Source: Baffinella frigidus (taxonomy: Eukaryota > Cryptophyceae > Cryptomonadales > Baffinellaceae). From it: 17,408 nucleotides of DNA. The notes under the pieces are model-generated. The model had not been told where the DNA came from and searched no databases. It worked only from the letters and a program-made list of their open reading frames with translations. Shown one piece after another: positions 7,816 to 16,700 of this stretch. The DNA lies in NCBI GenBank assembly GCA_026770585.1, contig MU646714.1:284273-301680 (forward strand), in the 5' to 3' direction. The position numbers were made by a program, and so were the translations under genes. Each line of letters opens with the position of its first letter. Position 1 is the stretch's first letter.

Positions 7816-10800
7816 ACTCAGAGATGACGAGGGATAGGTCCGCCTCAACGGGGGGAATTGCCAACCGGAACACGTGCAGGTTATAAGAAAAAAAATGTGT
7901 TCCTTAACCTAACCCCCTCCTACGTTCAAACCTCAACCCCTCCTACACGGTCGTAGGGAGGGTTTGAGAGACAAAAAAACTTATGCGGGAGGTATCCCTT
8001 AAGTGACCAACGGGTGAATAATCGCCCGTGGAAGCCCTAGGCAGGTCCTAGGGCCCTACGGTAGGGCGTTTGAGCCTACTGGTCACTTAAGGGATATCAG
8101 CGTTGGCCAGACGGAAACTGGGTGCACGAGGGCGTATCCCTGAAGTGGCGAGCGAGTCATATTTGACCCCCAGCAGGTCGTAGACACCTGCCTAGAGGCC
8201 CAAGTAGGAGCGTATGCCACTACTCGCCCCTTACAGGGATGCCTCGCTCATAAGGAGGCACCCCTTCTTAGAACCCTACTGTAGACCAATACCTAGGGCC
8301 CTGCAGTGGTCCCTAGGGGTGGGGGGGTGGCTCCTTGTGAGTGAGGAACCCCTGTAAGGGATACAGGGGCTGCCCCGACTGTTACTGATTCGAACTTTTC
8401 CTGGCACTAACTAAGCACGGTCCAGGTATCTGCCTGGTACACAGCCTGCCAATTCAGTCAATTGCCGTGGGACTATCCACTTCGCTATCACCGGTCCATG
8501 CAAACTATTCCAGAACAAATTGCCAATCCTTTCGCCAGTAACGTGACCAACCTCCCCCGGAAATGCGGGGAAGATTGGCGTCAGTCATTGCCAAGTGGTG
8601 GGGGGGTCCGGACCGTCTCCTCCTTTTGCTTGTAGGGCGCCTTCTGAGCGTCGCTCATTGCCCTCCACCTGCCGCGCGTCAAAAGTCAATCGCGGACGCC
8701 AAAGTCAAATCCAGACGCCCCCTCCACCTAGCGGCCGTCAAAAGTCAAAGACGGACGCTCAAGTCAATGTCAGTGCGTTGACTTTTGCCTACGCCCCGCT
8801 GGCCACTTGAGGGAAGTCAACTTTAGGACACGCCACAGTCAAACCCCGACGCCCGCGTCTTACCAATCAACACCCATCCCACAACAAAGCAACATTCGGT
8901 ACCACCCAGTAGCCCACAACACAAGCAGCATCGCTTAGCATCAAAAGTCAAACGACGCACGCCAAAGTCAACCCCCGACGCCCGACGCCCGGGCGCCCGA
9001 CGCAACATAATCAATGGCAGTTTCTTGTGAGTGAGGTTGCTGGCGTGTCGGCGGGCCACTCCATTGCCGTCAAAAGTCAAAGGCGGGCGCTCAAGTCAAA
9101 CCTCGCCGACCAAGGCCACTTCATTGGAGTCGCACTCAAGAAGAGAGACCACACTTTTCTGAACCGGGGAGGGTTTGTGTAGGGCGGCAACTAAACCGGG
9201 AAGGATTAGGACCATGAAAAGCTTTATGTAACATACATAAATTCAACAACCTCTAGTACGGTTTTGGTTGTCGGGGGGTTTCGGGGTTTCTCGACGGTGG
9301 GGATTTCGAGGGTGGGGATTTCGAAGGTTTTCCAGGGTGATGCTGGCAGGGTGATCGGGGCTTTTGTGGACTTTCGTGTGGACTTTCGTGTGGACCTTCG
9401 TGTGGACCTTCATGGGCTTTCTGGTTTCTGGTTCCGGGTTCCGGGTTCCGGGTTTCGAGTTTCGGGTTTCGGGATGGGAGGCCTGGTTTAAGATTTAAGA
9501 TTTAGGGATGAGGGATTAGGGTTTAGGGTTTAGGGGTGCTCACTTCTCCCCGAGCGCCTTGGCAACATCCCCGAACTTCATTGTCGGGTTCGCGGCGACA
9601 ACCTGCACGGCGCTCTCTCTCAGCCTAATTTCATATTTTAGACGTAACATAGCACCATTTTATACCTAAAATGGCATGTACACCTTAATCTTGGGCGTTG
9701 GAAGCCGTTGGGGTTCGCGGCGACAACCTGCTCAACGCTCTCTCTCTCAGCCTATTTCGTCTCAACTGTTACTAAAGTCAACAAAGTTAACAGGCCTGAT
9801 TTCATCCAGGACAATACCAGAATCTTCCCACAGAAAAAGACGTAGGATAGCATCATATTTTACCTAAAATAGCATATAAACCCTTATGTTCGGCGTTGGC
9901 CTTGAGAAGCGGGACAGATTCTGCCTTGTTCCGAAATCAATTTGGTCTCACCAATTTGGCGAGACCGGGCTCGTTTCCGCTCCAAAGTTGACGAATTTGT
10001 ACCGGAAACCCAGCATGTCAACTTGAGAATAGTCAGCCAGCCCCGAATACGGCGCCCTGCGTGAGTCCCGGGGCGGGCCTGTCGATCCTGAGGCGGGCCC
10101 GTCTGTCCCGAGGCGAGCCTATCTATCCCGCGGCAGACTTATCTGCCCCGAGGCGGGCCTATCTGTCCCGAGGCAGGCATGTCTGCCCCCAGGCGGGCCT
10201 GTCAATCCCGAGGCGGGCCTATCTCACACCGTTCCCGAGGCTGTTCTCGCCACACTACCAACCTTGGTACAAAAGCGCCAGAGCCCACACGATGCGAATA
10301 GTCTACTTGGGATTGTGAGAGGGGACGAGGCGCCTTTGGTGATTTTGGTGTTTCTGATTCTGTAGTGTGTGATTTTGTTGATTTTGGTGTCTGTAATTCT
10401 GCTGTTTGGGAGTTTGAGGGTTTAGGTTTAGGGTTTAGGGTTTAGGGTGTGTGGTTTGCCAAACATTCAGAGTTTAGGGGGGGGAAGGAATTGCGCCGAG
10501 GGTCTCGGTCTCGGAAGAGTCCGAGACGGGGGACTGGACCTGATCCTGGTTCACGACTTTGTCGGCCGGCTTCAGGCCCCTCTTGGATACTGGTACTAAA
10601 ATTAACTTCTCAAAGCCCGGGTCTCGGAAGAGAAGATCATATACGCGGACAGCTGCTTCTTCTGCTTCTTATCTGATTTTCTTGGCAAAAGTTGACGATG
10701 CTGGCACTAGGTTACGAGCCTCGATCGGGGCGAACGGCAAAAGTTGACGGTTCTAGCACTAGGTTACGAGCCTTTTGGGCGAGGGACGGACCGAGGGGCG

Positions 10801-13447
10801 GGTCTCCGACGAGAAGATCATGTATGAGGACAGCGGCTTCTTCGGCCCCGCCTTCTCCTTTGGTGCCTGCAAAAGTTGCCAACGTCAACTTGTGCCCCGA
10901 GAGCAAAAGTTGCTACAGTCAAAGTTGTCAAATTTTGCCGGCTGGGCGGCCCGCCTCTGGACAGATCAGCGCAAGCAAGCCCCCTGCCTTGGAGGTCCTC
11001 CGAAAAAGCATTTTCGGATTGAAAACGCGTGCCTTTTCGGTTTGAAAACGCATGCTTTTTCTGTTGCTTTTGTGGGATTCGTGACGGCCGCTTCTGCTCG
11101 TCAACCAAGTCTTCTCAGGGGGGGAGAGGAAATAACCTTGGTGGTGGAGCCGTACTTGGCCACGTACTCCGCCTTCGCCTTGGCCGCCTGGTTTCGGGTT
11201 AGGGGTTAGGGGTGAGGGTTTAGGGTTGAGTTTGGGATTCAGTGTTTTGGTGTTGGTGTTTGAGCTTTTCGGGTTTGGGGTTTAGGGCTTGGGGGTTTGG
11301 GGTTCGGGGTTCGGGGTACAGCGGTTTTTGCATCTGTTGGACACGAACACGATGGAACAATGGCAACAGGTGACAGTTTAGTACCAGTAGCGTCGACTTT
11401 TGGCATGATTTTATCGATTTCGCGTGGGCAACAGACGTAAAAACCACTCCGCACACTGAGTTCGCGCGCGAGAGAGAGACGCTCGCTCTCTCGACTGCCC
11501 AGTACAAAGTTTACAACTACCCATTTACCAGACCTAACCGACTCACTCATGGTCTGGAACTGTTTTCGCCAAACGGGGCTGAGTAACTGAGTAAGGGTTA
11601 GTCAAAACACATACCCTGACTGAATATGGGGCCAACACGGGGGGGACTAGACCGATTCCGACGGAATCCTGGTGAAACCCCAAGGCCTAAAATCGACGAT
11701 TTGAGCGGGCCGGGAGGGTTGGTGGGACCTGCTCCTGAGCAGGTCCCACCAAATATGGGGCCACCACGCAACACGGGGGACTAGACCTGCTCCTCGTACA
11801 CGGCTTTGTCGGCCGGCTTCAGGCCCCTCCACATCGCTCCAAGCTCCTGCAGGGTTGAGGGTGCAGGGTTCAGCGTTGAGGGTTGAGGGTTGAGGGTTGA
11901 GGGTGCAGGGTGCAGGGTTCAGCGTTCAGGGTTTACCAGAAAAGGGTTGAGGGCTCACCACGAAAAATTTACAGACCGTGGGAAATTGCAACGTCACGCC
12001 CAGTAAAGGGGGCAGACGGAGCGGGGTTAGGGTTCAAGGTTCAGGTTTAGCACACGCCACATGTTGCTCTACATTTGATTGACCCGGACAAAATGGGTTT
12101 GGGAATTGTTAAGGGTTGTACCCGCCACCCAAGAACAGAGCCCCACGGGGAAAGAGGCACTGCTTTGGATGGTGGCTGGCACTTGGGTATAAATCTTGCA
12201 ATGATTTTGCACCGAGGAGAGCATCGAGGCATGTGCGCTGAAATCAGCGCCCACGCAGCCACCCCCGGCTTTGAAACATGCTGCCCCGCTAGATCGCAGC
12301 GGGAACAAAGAAATACTTTGTTACAGGCGAAATGGCCTCGGAGTCTGTGCGCAGAGAATAGAAACATAGCTGTAGGAAACGAGCTGGTAAAGCGTCGAGC
12401 GTTCGAACTACCCCTGCACCACGGAACTTTACAAACAGTGGCAATTTGAAGCCTCTCCGGTCAAAAAGATAGCCGCGGAAGGTGCAACCTCAACCAATCA
12501 CTACTGGACCTTTCGGTACGTTCAGCCCCCCCCCCCCCCCCCCGAAACGAGGGGGTGAAGCCCGCGAGTTGACTAGAAACAGGACCCTGAAAGTCCGTCA
12601 AGTGTTTCAGATGAAAATGAGATGGTGGTCTTGGTTCCAGCGGTCACTTCAAGGGGATTGACCTACGACTGTTGACTGAATCATGCAGATTTTGTACCAC
12701 GCGATTAACTAAACCGGGAAGTATGAGTACCAGTGAAAGGGTCAGTCAACTGCTCTCGTGTCACCTGCACGATCTGGGTGCTCTTGAAGAGGGGGTTCGC
12801 CGTCTTGACAGCCACGCGGTTCTGCCCGACAAAGAGGAAGTACGCCGAGAGCGGGCGCTTCGGGGCATCGCTCTTCGGGGCATCGCTCTGCGCACCCGCA
12901 CGCCCCGCCTCAATTCCTCGCTTGCTGCCGACGAACCTCCTGCAGGCGAGGTTCCTTGCAGGTTCTTTGTCGGCACGGAGGACGGGGCCGCACAGACACG
13001 CTTCAGCCCCCAATATGGATCCATGCGCTCGTCCTGTACTGTGATCTCCAGGAGCTGACGCGTGCCGGAGCGAAGCCCCGCCCTTGAGACCAGGCATAAG
13101 CCCCTCCCCGGCATTGAGCGCGAAATGGGGATCACGGGATCGCTCCGCTCACCCAGCGGCGACGCACCGGGGGCCGTTGGCATGGGGCTAGGGCGAGGGA
13201 GGTTGGGGTGTGGCGGGGAGCGAACCTTGGCGGCGGCCGCCGCCATCATCGGGGCCGAGAGGGCGAGGGTGCGGGGAGCGGCGGCGGCCAGGAAGGCCGG
13301 GCGCTGGGCGCAGATTCCCGCGCGGCTGGCGCCGAGGGCCGGCGCACAGACCGGGAGGCCACCGAGGGAGAAGGCCGCGGCCTGCGTGGCGCAGGCAACG
13401 AGCAGGCTGGCGAGCGCCAGGGGCCGTGCGGAGGTGATCCGCAACAT
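7675..13447 (-). CDS. Plastid-targeted protein with two HMG boxes, eight exons, 225 aa
   Basis: Minus-strand exons are 13447-13226, 12887-12765, 11846-11787, 11187-11137, 10866-10792, 9602-9544, 8668-8614 and 7707-7675, summing to 678 nt; phases agree at every junction, including the split Lys codon AA|G between exons 6 and 7. Residues 1-25 are a signal peptide; F26 (AAAF/SLGG) opens an Ala/Arg-rich transit peptide to about 70. HMG box 1 (about 83-147) reads PKRPLSAYFLF, NPLFKSTQIVQ, ELGAMWRGLKPADKAVYEEQ, AAKAKAEYVAKYG. HMG box 2 (about 160-221) reads KKPLSSYMIFSSETRPS, VVAANPTMKFGDVAKALGEK, WRAMSDAQKAPYKQKEE, LKAEFEKLQK. Each keeps the family's KRPLSAY/KKPLSSY start and helix-II Trp. Two-box proteins of this size bend and package organelle DNA (TFAM, yeast Abf2), so a plastid nucleoid role is inferred. 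Exon 2 could start earlier, and the exon 5 donor is the weakest. Confidence 0.85.
7991..8098. mobile_element. Element with perfect 17-bp inverted repeats
   Basis: TATCCCTTAAGTGACCA at 7993-8009 and its exact complement at 8080-8096 enclose a CCCTAGGC/GGTCCTAGGGCCCTACGG centre like that of the CTCATAAGAAACC family. A looser relative, with GTATCCCTGAAGTGGCGAG and a matching right arm, spans about 8132-8250. Confidence 0.75.
8231..8357. mobile_element. MITE-like element, copy 5 (diverged)
   Basis: CTTACAGGGATGCCTCGCTC at left, GTGAGTGAGGAACCCCTGTA at right, with a CCTAGGGCCCTG centre. It lies in intron 7 of the HMG gene. Confidence 0.75.
8360..8560. other. Unique stretch with Pol III-like boxes on the minus strand
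   Basis: Non-repetitive intron sequence. On the minus strand TAGCGAAGTGG (8487-8477) fits the tRNA A-box consensus and AGTTCGAATCA (8396-8386) is close to a B-box, about 90 bp apart. No cloverleaf forms, so this is at most a tRNA-derived relic. Confidence 0.35.
8674..9100 (+). repeat. Dispersed TCAAAAGTCAA/GACGC repeats, with copies of the HMG exon 7 edge
   Basis: The composite unit CGTCAAAAGTCAA + CGGACGC + CAAAGTCAA + CGACGCC appears at about 8676-8717, 8738-8770, 8940-9003 and 9067-9100. At about 8717-8735 the unit is preceded by a copy of the exon 7 acceptor edge (CCTCCACCTAGC, against CCTCCACCTGCC at the real exon), so the exon edge was copied together with the repeat. Confidence 0.7.
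9366..9413 (+). repeat. 12-bp tandem repeat, four units
   Basis: GTGGACTTTCGT repeated four times with T/C variation. It lies in a G/T-rich part of HMG intron 6 that also has duplicated GGTGGGGATTTCGA units just upstream. Confidence 0.85.
9480..9535 (-). repeat. Telomere-like block next to HMG exon 6
   Basis: AGATTTAGGG and TTTAGGG units on plus, so CCCTAAA on the HMG sense strand, starting a few bases past the exon 6 donor. Confidence 0.8.
9604..9897 (-). repeat. Duplicated segment carrying a partial copy of HMG exon 6
   Basis: The sequence upstream of exon 6 (GCTCTCTCTCAGCCTA, TACCTAAAAT, CTTAATCTTGGGCGTTGG on plus) recurs diverged at about 9735-9897. At 9727-9704 a copy of the exon start follows a GCAG acceptor and reads VVAANPNG before diverging. 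It is a relic of the exon lacking its donor. Confidence 0.75.
9932..10045 (+). mobile_element. Dispersed GAGCCCGGGCTC/AAAGTTGAC element, copy
   Basis: TCACCAATTTGGCGAGACCG, GCTCCAAAGTTGACGAATTT and CCCAGCATGTCAACTTGAGA closely match the element at 13888. It lies in HMG intron 5. Confidence 0.7.
10067..10231 (+). repeat. 20-bp GC minisatellite, about eight units
   Basis: CCCGAGGCGGGCCTATCTGT with variation between units. It is translatable without stops, which produces a false Pro/Arg-rich ORF. Its orientation is opposite to the HMG gene that contains it. Confidence 0.9.
10408..10452 (-). repeat. Telomere-like block
   Basis: GTTTAGGGTTTAGGG units on plus in HMG intron 5, with the C-rich strand as sense. 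Confidence 0.75.
10496..10690 (-). repeat. Extra copies of HMG exons 3 and 5
   Basis: At 10676-10619 a copy of exon 5 reads KKQKKQLSAYMIFSSETR, then a stop soon after, with no GT donor at the equivalent point. At 10584-10540 a copy of exon 3 reads RGLKPADKVVNQDQ with a GTCCAG donor, but without the ELGAMW start. A scrap with SSET lies at about 10496-10525. All lie in intron 5, downstream of exon 5, and are probably non-functional. Confidence 0.75.
10684..10775 (+). repeat. Tandem duplication, about 52 bp
   Basis: GGCAAAAGTTGACGATGCTG and GGCAAAAGTTGACGGTTCTA start two units that both continue GCACTAGGTTACGAGCCT. The second copy runs into HMG exon 5. Confidence 0.85.
11194..11315 (-). repeat. 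Telomere-like block upstream of HMG exon 4
   Basis: GGGTTAGGGGTTAGGGGTGA and GTTTGGGG units on plus, directly upstream (in the sense of transcription) of the exon 4 acceptor. The sense strand is C-rich and so supplies its pyrimidine tract. Confidence 0.8.
11316..11640. other. Unique intron sequence, no gene seen
   Basis: Most of HMG intron 3. It contains a GCGAGAGAGAGACGCTCGCTCTCTC stem-forming patch near 11466-11490 but no family-like coding segment. Confidence 0.5.
11719..11752. repeat. Perfect 16-bp-arm palindrome
   Basis: TTGGTGGGACCTGCTC, a 2-base spacer, then the exact complement. The GACCTGCTCCT centre equals the last bases and donor of HMG exon 3 on plus (11785-11795), and TATGGGGCCA flanking sequence is duplicated at 11626 and 11754. 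It looks like a head-to-head copy of the exon 3 edge. Confidence 0.85.
11855..11935 (-). repeat. Telomere-like block (GGGTTGA) upstream of HMG exon 3
   Basis: Near-homogeneous GGGTTGA and GGGTGCA units start a few bases before the exon 3 acceptor and are C-rich on the sense strand. Confidence 0.85.
11936..12764. other. HMG intron 2, mostly unique sequence
   Basis: Contains a C homopolymer of about 18 at 12526-12543. Plus- and minus-strand ORFs of up to 124 codons overlap here, without recognisable motifs. No exon could be supported. Confidence 0.5.
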
Positions 13448-13547
13448 TCTTGGGTGAAGGAAGGAATCCGCCACCTTTTGGTTGACTGATCTCAAAAGTG
13501 GAGAAATCAAAAGTCACTGGTCAAATTTTGACCACCACAAAATCCAA
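13448..13547. promoter_or_regulatory. Divergent promoter between the HMG gene and the PPR-like gene
   Basis: The HMG start codon is at 13447 on minus and plus-strand coding signs begin within about 260 bp. The gap holds the interrupted palindrome TGGTCAAATTTTGACCA (13519-13535), with inverted TTGACC cores, and two CAAAAGT motifs. TTGACC matches the plant W-box core, but whether WRKY-type factors act here is unknown. No TATA box was seen. Confidence 0.45.
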
Positions 13548-13711
13548 ATGGCGGGGGAAGACCACGCGTGCGGGACGCCGGGCTGCCGTGGCTGCAGCAT
13601 GACCCCGGAATCAGGCAGCCGCCCGCTCCGAACCCAGACCCCACATCATCGCGCCCCCTCATGCGCACGAGACCAGGAACCGCGGCCTGACCGCGCTGCC
13701 TCGCACCGCAG

Positions 13712-16700
13712 GGGCCCCTGCAGTGCTGGTTCGGTTCAACGAAATGGTGGAGAGGGGTGAGTGGGCGGGAGCGGCGCGCCTCGTGGACGAGGTGTACGCG
13801 GCGCTGCTGGGCGTGAATCCCGACATGCACGCCGTAATCCCCGAAACCCGAAACCCGAAACCCAAACCCTAAAACCCCGCAAAACCCTAGCTCTGTCTCA
13901 GTCTATTTTGGCTCACCAATTTGGTGGGCCCGGGCTCGTTTTCGCTCCAAAGTTGACGGGTTGGTGCCACAGAACCCAGCACGTCAACTTGAGAATAGTT
14001 AAAAACAAGCGAAGCAGAGCTGGGACCTGAACCGCGAAACCCGACAGGATCCAGGCGCCCGAGGAAGACGGGCAGGACTCAGCTGACGATTCCCAAGTTG
14101 ACATGCTGGGTCAGTGGTACAAATCCGTCACCTTTGGACCGGGGAAGAGCCCGGGCTCACCAAATCGGCGAGCCCAAATAGCCTGAAGGAAGCATGGCTT
14201 TTCTGCAGGACAAGTTCCGGTGTCCGCCTATGGTGGGAGTTAAAAGAACCTAAAGGACCTAAATGCAGAGCTAGGAATCCTAAAACCGGAAAGCGAAAGC
14301 AGATTGGGCTGCAGAAGTTGGCGTTGGTGTTGATCCAGGCGCCCGAAGAAGACGGGCAGGACTCGCGCCGCTCCGCGAAGCTCCTCGTAACCCCCTCAAC
14401 CCTACACCCTAAGGGTTTAGGGTTCAGGCTTTAGGAACGCTCCGCCAAGCTCCTCCCTCATACACCCTAAACCCTAAACATCTTGGGGGGTATATCTGGG
14501 GCGTAGGGTAAATCCTAAAACCTAGGGGTTTAGGGTTAACCCGAAACCCTTGCGGTTGATGGGTCAGGCGTAGGGTTAGAAGTTGGCGTTGGTGTTGATC
14601 CAGGCGCCCGAAGAAGACGGTCAGCACTCGCGCCACTCCGCCAAACTCCTCGCAACACCCTCAACCCTCAACTATAAACCCCAGACCACCCCCCCCACCC
14701 CCCAAACCTTCAACCCCAAACCTTCCGCCAAACTCCTCGTACACCCTGACCCCGAAACCCTACGGGTTTAGGGTTCTGGCTTTAGGGACGCTCCGCCAAA
14801 CTCCTCGTACACCCTCAACCCTACACCCTTACCTCAACCCTCAACCCTAAGGGTTTATGGTTCAGGCTTTAGGAACGCTCCGCCAAAATCCTCGTAACCC
14901 CTGAACCCTGCACCCTAAATGGTCAACTGCCCAGGCGTTTTGGTAAACTGCTTAGCGCTTGACCAGAGTAACCCTAGCCCTAAACCCTGAACCCCAACCC
15001 CCAAACCTTCCAACCCCAAACCCTAAATGGAGGAGGACGGGCGGGACTCGCGCCGCTCCGCCAAACTCCAAATTCCACACCCTGATCCCAAAACCCTGAA
15101 GGTTTAGGGTTCAGGCTTTGGGAACGCTTCGCCAAGCTCCTCGTACACTCGAACCCCCCTCGAACCCCTGAACCGAAACCCCAAACCCCAAGCCCCAAAC
15201 TCCAAACCCTAAACATGAAACCTTCAACCCCAAACCCAGAACCCACAGCCTTCCACCCCAAACCCCAAACCCCAAACCCCAAACCCCAAAACCCCAAAAC
15301 CCCAAACCCCCACCCCAAAACCCAAACACGGGAAGAGGCAGAGGGGCTGTTCGCGGCACGCGGCCTAATCGACGGCCAATCCGCGTGCTGGAACCCTCAA
15401 CCCTAAGCCCCTAACCCCTAACCCCTAACCCCTAAACCCTCAACGCTCGCGGCGGCTCCTAGGGATGTCCTACCGTAGCGTCCTATAGAACGAATACCCG
15501 AAGCTCCCGGACCCGAAATATGCTGTTTCGGGTTGCTGGTGGAACCCCAACCCCCTAAACCCGAACCCCCAACTCCCCACCCCCCAACCCACAAACACAG
15601 GAAGAGGCGGAGGGACGGTTCGCGGCGCGTGGCCTGATCGACGGCCAGTCAGCGTGCTGGAACTCCCTCGCTGCGGTTTCAAACCCTAAACCCTAAATCG
15701 TGTGTTGGAAGTCAATCGCTGCGGTCCTAAACCTTAAACCCTGAACCCTAACCGTAAATAAACCCTCCAAGGGGGGAAACCTTAACCCTAAATGCGGTGT
15801 GATCGTCGGCCAATCCGCTGGAACTCGTTGGCCGCGGTAAACTCTGCATCCTAAATCGTGTGTTGGAACTCACACGACCCTAAATCGTGTGTTGGAACTC
15901 ACTCGCGGCGGTCCTAGACCCTAAACCCTACACCCTGGACCCTGAAACCTAAACCCTACAAGGGACCCTAAGCACTCAGCCCTAAACCCTAAACCCTGAA
16001 CCCTAAAACCTAAACCTAAACCCTGATTGATGGCCAATCAGCGTGCTGGAACTCCATCGCTGCGGTTTCAAACCCAACACCCACAACCCTAAACCCGAAC
16101 CACACAGCGGGCTACGAAGGGAGAATATGGCGAAAATCGAGCGAGTTTCGGTTAGGATGTCCGTAGGGACAACCCTGTGTCCCTACGGATTGCCTACCGT
16201 AGGGACAGAGGGCTATGTCCCTACGGATCGCCTACAACCCTATGCCCCTACGGATTGCCTACCGTAGGGACAGAGGGCTTGGTCTGATCGACGGCCAGTC
16301 CGCGTCCTGAAACTCCCTCGATGAGGCAAACCCTACATCCTAAACCGTAGAAGGGGCAAACAATGAACCCTAAAATCTGAACCCTGAGCTGAAACCCGGA
16401 GGCCAGTCCGCGCGCTGGAACTCTTTCGCTGCGGTGAATTCTAAACTCTAAGCCCCTGAATCCTCAACTCTGAAACCTGAACCCTAAACCCTAAACCCTA
16501 GGAGGGGGGAACCTTAAACCTTGAACCCTGATCCCCAAAACCCAAACCCCAACCCCCAACCCCCAACCCCCAACCCCCAAACCCCAAACCCTAAACCCTA
16601 CACCCTAAACTCAAGAAGGGGAAATCCTTAAACCCTAAACCCCGAACCCCAAACCCCAAACTCTGAACCGCAACACCAGGTACACGCGAAGTTCGGGCGG

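Noticed and set aside
8380-8500. tRNA gene on the minus strand
   Set aside because: A-box and B-box-like motifs are present, but the T stem (AAAAG with CAGTA) and acceptor stem do not pair.
10061-10318. Open frame with repeated PRRAYLSRG-type units
   Set aside because: It is the direct translation of a 20-bp minisatellite; the opposite-strand blocks at 7578 and 7735 give similar artefacts.
12075-12449. 124-codon plus-strand open frame in HMG intron 2
   Set aside because: No motif, overlaps antisense frames of similar length, and lies in an intron of a well-supported gene.
12761-13510. Single continuous 249-codon minus-strand ORF as the HMG gene
   Set aside because: After codon 74 of the real start the frame enters intron sequence. 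The HMG box lies in another frame and is reached by splicing from 13226 to 12887, in phase.
13482-13760. 92-codon plus-strand frame with CGTPGCRGCS as first exon of the PPR-like gene
   Set aside because: Its frame differs from exon A by one base, and no clear donor/acceptor pair joins them. Kept only as a possible start, not annotated.
14980-15359. Glycine/tryptophan-rich minus-strand frames (GFGVWGLG type)
   Set aside because: They are translations of CCCCAAA and CCCTAAA repeats.
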